DNA of 64,000 nt. Source: Spinacia oleracea (lineage: Eukaryota > Streptophyta > Magnoliopsida > Caryophyllales > Amaranthaceae). The stretch's first letter is position 1. Every line of letters begins with the position of its first letter. Below the pieces are notes generated by a model. That model was not told the origin of the DNA and ran no database searches. It saw nothing but the letters and a program-made list of their open reading frames with translations. Positions 12,441-25,631 of the stretch are shown here, in pieces. The stretch is from NCBI RefSeq assembly GCF_020520425.1, contig NC_079488.1, positions 27,158,247 to 27,222,246 on the forward strand. Direction: 5' to 3'. A program made the translations under genes and the position numbers.

Positions 12441-13882
12441 AAACACATTTCATATATGATAAATATTCAACCCCAACGTTTTACAACCATGGGCCTCAAA
12501 CCCATCTTTAAAACAGTTCATGGAATTCAAAGCCATGCTTGATTTCCAGTGCTACAACGTGAGTGTTGCTCCTCACTTGTTGCATAGGTTTAGTTATCAT
12601 GCTTTGCCAATCTTAATATCCTTTTCATCGAATGTTCTTCGAGATATGATGATAAGATCTTTTCGAGTTTGTTTATTATGTGATCTAGTCTTTCTTACTT
12701 CGATGGTGGTTTTACTCATTTTGCAATGAAGAACCATCAAGTTAGCAGACGTTTTTCTTGCTTCAAGAGTGGTTCTACGCATTTTTCAATGAAGAACCAT
12801 CAAGTTAGCAGATAGGTGATCTACCCAAGTTCAGTGAAGAACTTTAAACAACCCTGTTTTATTGCTTCTTAGGCAATAATTACTTTTACTTCAACTGTAT
12901 AGGTTGCTAGTGATGCTTTGCTTGGATTTACCTATCCAGGCAGTTCATAGATATGTGGAAGATTCTCCAACTATATCTTAGAACATAGAAATTATTATTT
13001 TAATTTCCCACGCAACAACTCATGGTCTCCAACCCATGTTGCCATTTTCAAAACACGATGCTCTATAGCTCGTCCTTATCAATGGTTAACTCCAAAGGGT
13101 CTTGCTTGATCCTTTGCCAGTGTTTATGCGTGTAGCATCAATATTTAGCATATCTTTATTTCCTTGAATCAAGAACTATTCCTATGTACCATTTCAAGTA
13201 CCATAAGTATTCTTGATCTCAATCTAGTTGATCTTCACTTAGATCAATAGAGATTGGTATATGTTCGTCATGCCTAAAGTCATACGATACGTTTTTGGCG
13301 ATCCTCATATTATATCATACATGATAAATTCTTTTGCAGAATATTTCCCAATTGAATTCTATTCATGTAACTTTAGCACATCTAGTTTCAGTAGATACTA
13401 AATTCAGCTAAATTCTTTGACATATAATATAGGTTAAGAATCTCATTTAGACTCTTTGATGTTTAACTTAGTAAATGCTTATACATAGTTCAAACACCCT
13501 TTACTTAGATTTATTCACATGGGTCGAATATCTCCAATGGAGACTTTCGTGTTTGATTTAGTAAATGCCATTACTTAATCTAAAACAATATTATAAGATC
13601 TTTGTAAATAGATCTTAATACCCAATATGTACTAAGTTTCGCCATGGTCCATTGATGAATAATTTCAAATCTAAGTCATTAGCATTTGAATGTTATTTCA
13701 CAATAGAGAGATATGTGTGTGATACACATAAGACCAAATAAGTTTTTATGTACTCCCACTAAACTTCTTATATATCTATAAGAATCATGTACATTTTATG
13801 AAACTAAAATACTTATTAGCTTCACTAAAATACATTTCTAATTCCCAATTGCTTGCTTAAATCTGTACTTAGATTTTATAAA

Positions 13883-14164
13883 CTAGCTTTTCTTTTCAAG
13901 CATTTTATTTGGATCCACAAATCCTATGACATAGCATGTACATAGTTCTTTCCAACATTTGAATGAGGAAGATGTTTTGTCATCCAATTGCCATATGTAC
14001 CAATATGCAATCATTGCTTGAATTATAGACTTAAGCATTACGATTTTGCATGAGGTTTCAACACAATCCACATCGTGAAGTTGCTTGTAACCTTTAGAAA
14101 TTAATCTAGCTTTGTGTGTGAACACAATTTCATGTTTGATGGTTTTTATCCTTAAACTTTGCAA
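13883..14164 (-). pseudogene. Degenerate copia reverse-transcriptase fragment
   Basis: The minus-strand reading contains HEIVFTHKARLISKGYKQLH, then VMLKS and WQLDDKT. These correspond to the conserved KARLVAKGY, AMLKS and WQMDVKT of the RT in the intact element (46140-46300). The catalytic YVDD is absent. Nearly the same remnant occurs at 54603-54902 in another element, so decay preceded spread. Confidence 0.8.
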
Positions 14165-17100
14165 CCAATAGGTGTGAAACTATTCTTGCAAATCAACAAA
14201 ATTTCGATTTTTTCATCAAAACATTGAGTATGTTTTATGGCCTCTAACCATTTAAACATATAGTCTATATATGGCCTCTAACCATTTTAGGGAATCTATA
14301 TTTCGTCATAGCTTTCTTACAAGTCACAAACTCATTAATCTATATGATAATAGTTTGACTGCAAGTTGTAGGTTTCTTCACTATTTAATAGAAGAATCTC
14401 ATAGTTTCATTGACCTGATCTCTATGTTTCTTCACTATCTAATAGAAGAATCTCATAGTTTCAGTGACTTGAATTCTATGCCTACTTGGGTATAGAACAT
14501 CAAACAATAGAATATCAACAGGCACTTTGAGAGTCCTTTGAATATTCTATTCTCCTTGAAGCACTTGTAAAGTCTTCTAAGAGATGTCTATTCTTTAAAG
14601 CCACTTTTAAAGTCCTTAAAGAATAAGTTCGGATTTTCTGAAGCACTTCGAAAAGCCTGCGGAATGTCCGTTTATGTTTGTTGTTCGCCTCGAAGACTTT
14701 CGAGGTCTATTTTCTCCCACTTGTCATTTTGGAAACGAATCTCCAAAAGGACATTATTTCGAGCAAACAAACATTATGTTCTCAAAAATTCGTGGTAGAA
14801 ACAATACCCTTGTGTCTCATTTGAATAAATCACAATGAAACATATATCTATACTTGGGCCTTAGTTTGTCGAATGACAAACACTAAGCTCCCACTGAGTT
14901 TTGCAACTCTCTAGATATTTTATGAAAAGTTATTCTGAAATTACTTTTCAAAAGATTTGACGAATTTGGTTTAGTTTGGTGGTAGTTGAGCATTTTGTTT
15001 TAGAAATTATAGGAAAAGTCTTTATGATTCATCATTAATCGAATCAAGTACTAATTGACTTCGATTATCCCAACTAAGATATGCCATATCTTATGGACCT
15101 AGATTGTGAAATTACAACACACAATCATTGATGATCATATTTGGTCTCAAGTAATCATGAACATGATCTAACCTAGATCTTTATGATTTCTTGCCAAGTG
15201 GATTTTATACTTCTGAATCTTTGAACTAGCCAAACAGATTCAAATTTATATCACATTTGAGTAAATAAACCTATATTCACTCAAATCCATGTGAAATAAT
15301 AAAGTCATAAAATCTTTCTTTAGCTTTGAACTCTATTGTCTAGGCGTTCTAACAATAGTTCATATCTTTTGTTACTTTCAACAAGTAAGACTAGTTGTCT
15401 TAAATTGATCTAGAAATCAATCAATTTTCAAAAGTCTATCAAAATAGAGCTTTTGAATGTTAACTTGTTGATATGGTCTAAGCAACAGTGCCAAAGATTA
15501 GTGGAACTCAAATCAAGGGGTTGATTTGAACCTAGTAAAGTTCTATAAAGAGTTGTTTGTTTTAATCAAGCATATTGACTCATCCTGTAATTGACCATTT
15601 CATTCAAATAAACAAACAAACATTGTTTTTGTTTTTCTTGAATGTGAGTCTTTCTGTGTTTGAAAACAGAAATTTAGGTATGTTGATTATGGAACAAAAT
15701 AGCCATTAAGTTCCAGCCTTTGAAAGGACTTAAAACAAACTAGATGACCCTACAACTAATGTAGCATTGCCATGCTTCATTTCCCACTTGTAGGTCATTA
15801 GTGTATCCTAGCTTCCATTGTTTGAGTTATTATCGAAGTAAGAACCTCAAGCGGTATATGATACCAAGGAAGTTTGATTGCTAGGTCACTTCTCTTTAAA
15901 CATAAACTTACAGGTAGAAACGGAATTGTAAATTCCTTTCATCTGTTCCTTTGTTTTCCTATTTCTTGTACCCTTTCTTATAGTCTTAAGAATTGAATTC
16001 TTTAGTGTTGACTTTTATACTTTGTTAGACATGTCCAATGTCACCAAAAAAGGTTCTTTACCATTTTAATTTATGTTGAATATTTTGTTTCAACTAGATG
16101 ATCTTACCAGAAGCTTCTAAAGTTCTCTAAGTATCGATCTATTCGAATGTCTAGGGACTAGACTCATTCGAGAATTAAATGGACAAAGATATTAGGTTGT
16201 TAACCATTGGTAAAGCTGAGTGTTTTAAGCTCAATGCTTTATGATCTCAAAACTACATTGTATTTTGAATTCACAAGCACCAATTGGTTTGCCATTCGAT
16301 TTTGATGTTCGAAAACAACCATAAAAGTCGCTATAAGAAACGTACATTTTAAATTGCTCACTTTCTCTCTTTTCCGTGAATCGTTCTTGGATTCACTACC
16401 AATCGAGGAAATTTACTGTTACCTTTCTAAAAGGATTTATTGCAGTGCAAGATATTTAATTATAAACAATAATTAAAACATACATTGAAGCATGCAAAGT
16501 CTAAACATTTATCATGAATAATAACTTGAAAATGAAAGAAATCATGCAATTTAAACAAGTTATTAGCATTTTATTCGATTTTATTGTTCCGGCAGGTGTG
16601 AATAAAATGATTCCAAGATCCTAAAATCATTGAAGAACTAAGCACAGTTTGTCGACTTAATCCTAAAACATCTTAGGTAAGCAAAAGCCTTTTGCTAATA
16701 GTCTAGAAACTATTCTTGGTTGATAGGTACGTCTAAGAACTTATTAGGTAAACCTATCGATTTTGCCACGACATAAAAGGACTCCTTACTTATATCGTTG
16801 AGTTTCACCAAAACTAACATGTACTCACAATTATTTGTGTACCTTGCCCCTTTAGGACCAATAAGTAACACCTCGCTGAGCGAAAAACTATTACTAGATT
16901 GATGTAAAGGATATCCAAGCAAGTGTATATTTTGGCATGGCACCTTTTAACTCAATTTTTAAGTTTGGAACTTAAGGCTCTTACTATGTTGGTTAGATTT
17001 TAAGTGAACTAAAATCCTTAATCATGCAACATAATCAAGCCACAATCTTATGCATAATTAAGACATATTTAAAGCAATAAATAACTTAAAGCATGCATAA

Positions 17101-17880
17101 GATAAATGTGATCTAGTATGGCCCGACTTCATCTTGAAGCTTTGACTTCAAAGTCCGTCTTGAAAATCTCCGTGGGAGGCACCATTTTCTTCAAATAGGA
17201 TAAGCTATAATTAAAACTAATTACAACTATTTGATGGTACGCAGACCATATTTGAATTGAAAAACAACTTTGGTACTTTAGATCAATTACATTCAAATTA
17301 ATGGTGCGCAGACCATATTTTCTATCCTATTTGGGCCATACTAGTCACTTCATAACCTGCAAAACAGTACATATACAATATATACCATTCACCCATTCAT
17401 TATCATGAATGGCCCACATAGCTGGTTAGTAAAACACATTATGCATCACGTAAACATTTGCAGCAATTAATCAAGGGCACCAATAATCTACCAATTATTC
17501 AGTCCTTATTAATTCTAATCAAGTTGTTTTAACCTTAAGGATTTGTAGACCTAATTAAGAGTTTATGACTAAAAAGGGCTCCCACTTAAACCAATAAATT
17601 CATATGCTTTACTAACTTTAAACATAAAAATGTATTTCTAGTCTAACCGGAAACATACAAATTTAATTAAAATTTAAAGCTCATATAAATTTATAATTGA
17701 ATCCAAAAAGTTTAATTTAATTTCAGTCGTATTTAAATTAATTCATGATTTTAATTTTAGTAAAATAATTAGAATAAATAAAATTTATTATAATTACAAT
17801 ATTCAAAATTAAAATCCAAGAAAATAATTTAAATTATTAATTTTAAAATTAATTAAAATTACGTAAACTGAAAAATTTCA
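14165..17880 (-). other. Degenerate interior of the non-autonomous element
   Basis: AT-rich sequence without coding capacity. Scattered alignment to the intact element is visible, for example GAAAATAGACCTCGAAAG on the minus strand near 14700, matching 45726-45750, and the leader block 16600-17340, matching 42700-43440. The gag start seen at 43566 is not recognisable here. Confidence 0.55.
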
Positions 17881-17887
17881 AATTAAA

Positions 17888-18490
17888 CATTCAAAACGAT
17901 CTAATCGCAACGCAAACACCCTACGCATCGCACGCCCATGGGCCGCACGCACACAGCCATTGCTGGCCATGTGCGCGCAGCCCATGCGCTCGTCGCATAG
18001 CTGCTGCATCTTCCATCGCAAGCCATCGCACGCTGTGGTGCTCGCTGCGCGCGCGCCAGCGCTCGACGCACGCGAGCCATCGCTCGCTGTGCGCGCTCGC
18101 CAGCGCTCGCTGCGCGCGCTCCATCGCTCGCTGTGCGCGCGACCCATTGCTCGCTGTGCGCGCGAGCCATCGCTCGCTGTGCGCGAGCAATTCCGCGCGA
18201 TCAATGATGGGCGCAGCGCTCGTGGCACGCGAGCTTGCGCTCGCTGCGCGCGAGGCTGCGCGCGCTTGCGCGAGGCAGTGCGCGTTGTGGCGCAGCTCGC
18301 TTGCTGCCCACACGCGACTGCCATGCCTTGCCTTCGCCCATGCCCATTCATCCATAGCTCGTGGCACACGACACAAGGCAGGGCTGCTGCCTTGTGCTCG
18401 TGCACCATGCCCTTGCTCATTGCATTCGTGCCGCACGGGCGACGAGCTCCCTTGCTCGTCGTCGCATGCCCGCACTATACAACACCCCTT
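17888..18490 (-). repeat. GC-rich leader tract (element 10289-20638)
   Basis: An abrupt GC-rich island in an AT-rich leader, built of imperfect GCGAGCGATGG / CGCGCGCAGCGAG units. It equals in position the tracts at 25632-25985, 34795-35240 and 41465-42115 in relatives. Open Ala/Arg-rich frames in several phases result from base composition. Confidence 0.8.
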
Positions 18491-19252
18491 AAGGGTTACA
18501 CGAAGCGTCCATTGCTTTGTGCGTGCAAGTTATATGAACGAATCGCATAAAAATTTAAAATTTATATTTAAAATTAATGACAAATTAATAAATAATATCA
18601 ATTTCATAATTTTAGGGCGAAAAAATCGAAAATTTATTATTCAATTGATTTCCGATTGTCATGGATTCAAGTCTAGGTCATAAAAATTTAAAATTTATCA
18701 TAAATTTACAATTTTTATGGTGGTTTTTAATCATAGATTTCTAATTAAATTATAATTAATTATGAAAATCAAATTAATTCTAAATTATTCTAATTTTCAA
18801 CAAATTAATCATAATTACAAATTAGATTGCATAATTAACAAGGCTAGGCATTCAAACTTGTTAAACATATACAGTAGGTCAATCAAAAATTAAAGATTTA
18901 TCAACAAGAATCGCAAATATTTAATTTAACATCTTAAATTTACGAAATTTTGTATTCGAAAAACTAAAACCTTCGAAAAGTCATAGTTAGGCTTCGAATT
19001 TGAGAATTCTGGGTTCGGCAGAAAAATACTATTTTCGTCCAAATTTTAGAATGCCTTTTACATGCGGAATTGACACAAAAATCACTCGATTTGGATGAGT
19101 AACGAAGAAACTGCCGAAAAACTGCGTACGTATAATTAAATAAACGCAATTTGCAATTAATTAACAATTACGAAAATTAATCACCCCTTTTAATTCTTGC
19201 AAATTTGTAATATTTAACCATGTTCATGCAATTTAGATTATGAAAATAATAA

Positions 19253-19267
19253 GGGGCTCTGATACCA
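19253..19267 (-). promoter_or_regulatory. Primer-binding site, tRNA-iMet type
   Basis: On the minus strand, directly after the 5' LTR and a G, the sequence is TGGTATCAGAGCCCC. This fits the complement of a plant initiator-tRNA 3' end. The three relatives in this window carry TGGTATCACGAGCC instead. Confidence 0.85.
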
Positions 19268-19268
19268 C

Positions 19269-20638
19269 TGTTAGGTTATGATACATATGACAATACATAA
19301 ATCACGCGGAAACAACCATTAAGCCAGGAATACATATTATTTGCACATAATCATATAGCATAATTTAGATGCATACTCTTTGTTGCGTGCCTTCCCTAGC
19401 TGCGCCCGAACCGAACAAGAACAAGTCTTTAGGACTCCAAGTGTCGTCCCTCCGTAGATAGTCCACAGCACGTCCGGATCCGCCTTAAGATTGACCAACT
19501 AGAGTCGCCCTTAAGGTACTAGAATTTTCGGCACTCTTAGGTAAGAAATATGGCTGAATTTTTCTCTCATAACTCACTTTGAATACTTGAATTAATCTCT
19601 TAAAATATGTGACCCTAGGCACGTATTTATAGAGTTATGGAAAGGGAATTGGAATCCTAGTAGGACACGAATTAATTAAACTTAGAATCCTACAAGAACT
19701 CTAATTAATTAATTTATCCTTTTAGGAATAGGAATTTAATCATATACTAACTCTAATAGTTTTAGGAATCATGCATGAACACAAACTCACACACACACGG
19801 CAGCCACGAGGGCCGCCCATGCGTGTGCGTGCGAGCAGCAGCCCACGCAGCGAGGCCATGGCCTTGGCGCGCGCTGGGCCTGCCTTGCGGTGGGCCTGGG
19901 CGCTGCCTTGGCTGGGCGCGCGTTTGGCTTGCTGGTCGATGGCCCGACTTCGTGCTGGGCCTTCGTCCGGCATGCCTCGTCCGATGCTAATTCGTACGAT
20001 ACGCTTCCGATTAAATTCCCGGTTCCGGAATTCATTTCCGATACGAACAATATTTAATATTTCCGATTCCGGAATCAATTTCCGTTTCGAACAAATATTT
20101 AATATTTCCGTTTCCGGAATTATTTTCCGATTCCGATAATATTTCCGATTCTGACAATATTTCCGTTTCCGGCAATATTTCCGATTCTGGCAATATTTCC
20201 ATTTCCGATAATATTTTCCGATACGTACCATGTTTCCGTTTCCGGCAACATCTACGACTTGGATAATATTTATATTTCCGATACGATCCATATTTCCGTT
20301 TCCGGCAATATCATCGTTTCCGGAGTATTCATTTCTTGCCTGTGACGATCTCAGCTCCCACTGAAACCAAGATCCGTCGATTCCGAATATCCATAGATGG
20401 AGTATCTAATGCCATTAAATACTTGATCCGTTTACGTACTATTTGTGTGACCCTACGGGTTCAGTCAAGAGTAAGCTGTGGATTAATATCATTAATTCCA
20501 CTTGAACTGAAGCGGCCTCTAGCTAGGCATTCAGTTCACTTGATCTCACTGAATTATTAACTTGTTAATTAATACTGAACCGCATTTATTAGACTTAACA
20601 TAGAATGCATACTTGGACCAAGGGCATTATTTCCTTCA
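19269..20638 (-). repeat. 5' LTR of the 10289-20638 element
   Basis: 1370 bp, nearly identical to 10289-11659. It has the same TATA-like box (minus strand CTATAAATACG near 19630), GC-rich module and CGGAAATATT tract. The target duplication ATTAC follows at 20639. Confidence 0.95.
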
Positions 20639-20924
20639 ATTACATCCTCCATTGGATGCTCCTTGTGATATGTGTTACAAGCCACACAATTTATCAATTT
20701 GATTCTTGTCGTCGAGATCCATTACGATCCGTGTTGATTCTTGTCGTCGAGATCCATTACGATCCGTGTTGGTCAAGCCACATGATTTATTGAATAAGTA
20801 CATTCCGTATTTAGTTTTTTTGTACATATCAAATAAAACTTGCAATCATATTTTACATTCAAGCATTTAATGTTAATTAACTTCCAATGAATTGTGGAAT
20901 TGCAGTGTGTTGATGAAAATGAAT

Positions 20925-21134
20925 GTCAAAAAAAGCGCACTTCCTCAATGGAAATCAGTTAAGGTAAATAATAACTTGTTCACTACTTATTGTACGGCCA
21001 AAACAATTACATTTCCTATTATCTAATTTATGTTCTCTTTAATCTAGTGCGCCCAACAAGAGGGTGGGGTCGAGTGTGGCTATTACGTGATGAAATTCAT
21101 GTATGAAATATTCAAAAGTTGCAAGGAAGTTTAA
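20925..21134 (+). pseudogene. C-terminal Ulp1-like cysteine protease fragment of CACTA
   Basis: Two exon-like pieces join in phase. One ends ...LPQWKSVK at 20963. The other, 21048-21134, reads CAQQEGGVECGYYVMKFMYE and ends in TAA. The 84-bp gap starts GT and ends TCTAG. The Q...ECGYYVMKFM block carries the catalytic cysteine of C48 (Ulp1/SENP) proteases, which many plant CACTA and Mutator elements carry. The His and Asp part is not visible: the region upstream was cut by the LTR element at 10289-20638 or has decayed. It is not functional as it stands. Confidence 0.7.
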
Positions 21135-21199
21135 GATCTGGAAAAGGTACATAAAATAGTATATTTATGATATATTATTAGGCTAAAAATTAGTTAAAA

Positions 21200-23227
21200 A
21201 AACTATTCGCCTATAATTGGCATGAACCGTCAAAAATGCCATTTTGGGCCAAATATTACCTATATCGTCCCAAATGAGCCATATGTGTGCATAAAGAACT
21301 TGAAATGAATCTTAGTAACCTCTAACTGAGCAAATGAAACATAAAAATGATTTAGAAAGTGTCCTTAGGTTCATTTGTTGGTAGTTAGGATCGAAAATGC
21401 CATTTTTGGCTATAAATGACCTATATCGACCCAATTTACCCATAGGCGTGCAATTGAAATGAGTTTCATAAACATATAACTAATCATATGAATCATGAAA
21501 AACGTTTAGAATATGGAAATAGGTTTGTTTGTCGGTAGTTGGGATCGAAAATGCCATTTTTGGCCATAAATGACCTATATCGACCCAAATGACCCATAAG
21601 CGTGCATAACGAGCATGAAATGAGTCTTATAATCATATAACTAATCATATGAATCATGAAAAACGTTTAGAATATGGGAGTAGGTTCATTTGTTGGTAAT
21701 TGGGATCGAAAATGCCATTTTTGGCCATAAATGACCTTTATCGACCCAAATAACCCTTAGGCGTGCATAACGAACTTGAAATGAGTTTCATAAACATATA
21801 ACTAATCATATGAATCATTAAAAAGGTTTAGAATATGAATATACGTTCGTTTGTTGGTAGTTGGGATCGAAAATTCCATTTTTGGCCATAAATGACCTAT
21901 ATCGACCCAAATAACCCATAGGCGTGCATAAAGAGCATGAAATGAGTCTTATAATCATATAACTAATCATATGAATCATGAAAAACGTTTAGAATATGGA
22001 AATACGTTCGTTTGTTGGTAATTGGGATTGAAAATGCCATTTTTGGCTATAAATGACCTATATCGACCCAAATGACCCTTAGGCGTGCATAACGAACTTG
22101 AAATGAGTTTCATAAACATAGAACTAATCATATGAATCATTAAAAAGGTTTATAATTTGAATATAAGATCGTTTGTTGGTAGTTGGGATCGAAAATACCA
22201 TTTTTCGCCACAATTTACCTATATCGACCCAAATGAACCATAGGCATGCATAACGAACTAAAAATGAGTCTTATAATCATATAACTAATCATATAAATCA
22301 TGAAAATTGTTTAGAATGTGGATATAAGTTCGTTTGTTGGTAGTTGGGATCGAAAATGCCATTTTTGGCCATAAATGACCTATATCGACCCAAATAACCC
22401 ATAGGGGTGCATAAAGAACTTGAAATGAGTTTCATAAACATATAACTAGTCATATGAATCATGGAATTTTTTTAGAATATGGAAATACGTTCGTTTGTTG
22501 GTATATGGGATCCAAAATGCCATTTTTGGCCATAAATGACCTATATCGACCCAAATGACCCATAGGCGTTCATAACGAACATGAAATGAGTCTTATAATC
22601 ATATAAATAATCATATGAATCATGCAAAACGTTTGGAATATGGAAATAGGTTCGTTTGTTGGTAGTTGGGATAAAAAATGCCATTTTTTGCCATAAATGA
22701 CCTATATCGACCCAAATGACCCTTAGGCGTGCATAAAGAACTTGAAATGAGTTTCATAAACATATAACTAATAATATGAATCATTAAAAAGGTTTAGAAT
22801 TTGAATATAAGTTCGTTGGTTGGTAGTTGGGATCAAAAATGCCATTTTTGGCCATATATAACCTGTATCGACCCAAATGAACCATAGGCCTGCATAACGA
22901 ACTTGAAATGAGTCTTATAATCATATAACTAATCATCTAAATAATGAAAAAGGTTTAGAATGTGGATATAAGTTCGGTTGTTGGTAGTTGGGATCGAAAA
23001 TGCCATTTTTGGCCATAAATGACCTATATCGACCCAAATGACCAAAAGGCGTGCATAAAAAACTTGAAATGAGTCTTATAATCATTTAACTAATCATATA
23101 AATCTTGAAAAAGGGTTAGAATGTGGAAAGAGGTTCGTTTGGTTGTAGTTGGGTTCGAAAATGCCATTTTTTGTCATAAATGACCTATATCTACCCAAAT
23201 GACCCATAGGCGTGCATAATGACCTAT
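21200..23227 (+). repeat. 161-bp tandem array 2 (13 units)
   Basis: The same unit as array 1, in the same orientation. Landmarks lie at 21262, 21423, 21577, 21738, 21899, 22060, 22221, 22382, 22543, 22704, 22865, 23026 and 23187. All spacings are 161 bp except one of 154, caused by a short deletion near 21450. The array stops inside a unit at about 23227, where it meets LTR-element interior. Confidence 0.95.
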
Positions 23228-25631
23228 ATCAAAATAGAGTTTTTGAATGCTAACTTGTTGACATGGTCTAAGCAATCATGCCAAAGATTAAATGGAACTC
23301 AAATCAAGAGATTGATTTGAACCTAGTAAAGTTCTTATTGTTAAAGAGTTGTTTGTTTTAATCAAGCATATTGACTCAACCCGTAAATGACCATTTCATT
23401 CAAATAACAAACAAACATTGTTTTTGTCTTTCTTGAATGTGAGTCTTTCTGTGTTTGAAAATAGAAATTTAGGTATGTTGATTATGGAACAAAATAGCCA
23501 TAAGTTCCAGCCTTTGAAAGGACTTAAAACAAACTAGATGACCCTACAACTAATGTAGCATTGCCATGCTACATTTCCCACTTGTAGGTCATTAGTGTAT
23601 CCCAACTTCCATTATTTGAGTTATTACCGAAGTAAGAACCTCAAGCGGTATATGATACCAAGGAAGTTTGATTGCTACGTCACTTCTCTTTAAACATAAA
23701 CTTTTAGGTAGAAACGGAATCGTAAATTCCTTTCAGTTGTTCCTTGTTTTCCTATTTCTTGTACCCTTTCTAATAGTCTTAAGAATTGACTTCTCTAGTG
23801 TTAACTTTTATACTTTGTTAGGCATGTCCAATGTCACTCCAACAAGGTCCTAACCATTTAATTTATGTTGAATATTTTGCTTCAACTAGATGATCTTACC
23901 AGAAGCTCCTACAGTTCTCTAAGCATCGATCTATTCGAATGTCTAGGGACTAGACTCATTCGAGAATTAAATGGATGAAAGATATTAGGTTGTTAACCAT
24001 TGGTAAAGCTGAGTGTTTAAACTCAATGCTTTATGATCTCAAAACTACATTGTATTTTGAATTCACAAGCACCAATCGGTTTTCCATTCGACTTTGATTC
24101 TCGAAAACAACCATAAAGTCCCTATAAGAAACGTACATTTTAAATTTCTCACTTTCTCTCTTTCCGTGAATCGTTCTTAGGTTCACTACCAATCGAGGAA
24201 ATTTACTATTACCTTTCTAAAAGGATTTACTGCAGTGCAAGATATATAATTATAAACTATAATTAATACATACATTGAAGCATGCAAAGTCTAAACATTT
24301 ATCATGAGTAATAACTTGAAAATTAAAGCAATCATGCAATTTAAACAAGTTATTGGCATTTTATTCGAATTTATTGTTCCGGCAGGTGTGAATGAAATGA
24401 TTACAAGACCCTTAAATTATTGAAGAATTAAGCACATTATGTATTTAGACTCAATTCTAAAATATTTTAGGTAAGAAAATCCTTTGCTGATAGTCTAGAA
24501 ACTACTCTTGGTTGATAGGTACGTCTAAGAACTTATTAGGTAAACCTATCCCGTTTGCCACGACATAAAAGGACTCCTTACTTATATCGTCGAGTTTCAC
24601 CAAAACTAACACGTACTCATAATTATTTTTGTACCTTACCCCTTTAGGATCTTAAGGCTCTTACTATGTAGGTTAGATTTTAAGTGAACTAAAATCGTTA
24701 ATCATGCAACATAATCAAGCCATAATCTCATGTATAATTAAGACATATTTAAAGCAATAAATAACTTAAAGCATGCATAAGATATAAATGTGATCTAGTA
24801 TGGCCCGACTTCATCTTGAAACTTCAATTTCAAACTCCGTCTTGAAAATGGATTGGAAACTCCGTCTTGAATTTCACCATGGGAGGCGCCATTTTCTTCA
24901 AATAGCTATAGGATATGCTATAATTGAAACTAATTACAACTATTTGATGGTACGCAGACCATATTTAAAGCAATAAAACTTTGGTACTTTAGACCAATAT
25001 TACATTCAAATTAGTGGTAGGCAGACCATATTTTCTATCCTATTTGGGCCATACTAGTCACTTTCCATAACCTGCAAAACAGTACATGTATAATATACCA
25101 TTCACCCATTCATTTATCAATGAATGGCCCACATAGCTGGTTAGTAGAACATATTATGCATCACATAAATATTTGCAGCAATTAATCAAGGCTTCCAATA
25201 ATCTACAAATTATTCAATCCTTATTAATTCTAATCAAGTTGTTTAACCTTAAAGGAATGTAGACCTAATCAAGAGTTTATGACTAAAACGCTCCCACTAA
25301 AACAGAGAAATTTACATGCTTTACTAATTTTAAACATAAAATTGTATTTCCTAGTCCAACCAGAAACATACAAATTTAATTAAAATTTAAAGCTCATATA
25401 AATTATTATTTAAATCCTTTAATTTATTTTCAGTTTATTAAATTAATTAATTTAAATTTAATCAAGGTTTTAATTTTAGTAAAATAATTAGTATAAATAA
25501 AATTTATAATAATTAAATTATTCAAAATTAAATTCTGAGAAAAAATTAAATTACGAATTTTAAATTTTAAATTAAAATCGTTTTCCCAACTGAAAATCAA
25601 AATTAAATTAAAACGAACCAATCGGGTCAAG

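Larger units (their letters stand above)
10289..20638 (-). mobile_element. Complete non-autonomous Ty1/copia-type LTR retrotransposon
   Basis: Two LTRs (10289-11659 and 19269-20638) face the minus strand and begin and end TG...CA. They are flanked by the 5-bp duplication ATTAC (10284-10288 and 20639-20643). A tRNA-iMet primer-binding site adjoins the right (5') LTR and a polypurine tract adjoins the left (3') LTR. The interior is related to the intact copia element at 39262-49826 but has no open gag-pol; only scattered pol-like scraps survive. By eye the LTRs differ at about six substitutions and one indel, so it moved recently although coding-dead. It sits inside the CACTA element. Confidence 0.95.
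2533..23227 (+). mobile_element. Decayed CACTA (En/Spm) transposon, interrupted and 3'-truncated
   Basis: The left end reads CACTATAGGAAAAAACC, a typical CACTA terminal start, preceded by TAA as possible 3-bp target duplication. Copies of GGTTGC/GCAAC lie in the next 70 bases, as expected of subterminal binding motifs. Inside are a broken TNP2-type transposase (4327-7696), a 161-bp tandem array, an acidic ORF fragment (about 9944-10178), a Ulp1-protease fragment and a second 161-bp array. A complete LTR retrotransposon (10289-20638) sits inside with target duplication ATTAC. The right CACTA end is missing: at about 23227 the array stops abruptly inside a repeat unit and joins a truncated LTR element. 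That all parts belong to one CACTA element is inferred from order and shared arrays. Confidence 0.7.

Noticed and set aside
17878..18683. Several overlapping 90-196-codon Ala/Arg-rich frames on both strands
   Set aside because: They come from the GC-rich tract; open in many phases, and the sequence changes between relatives without preserving any one frame.
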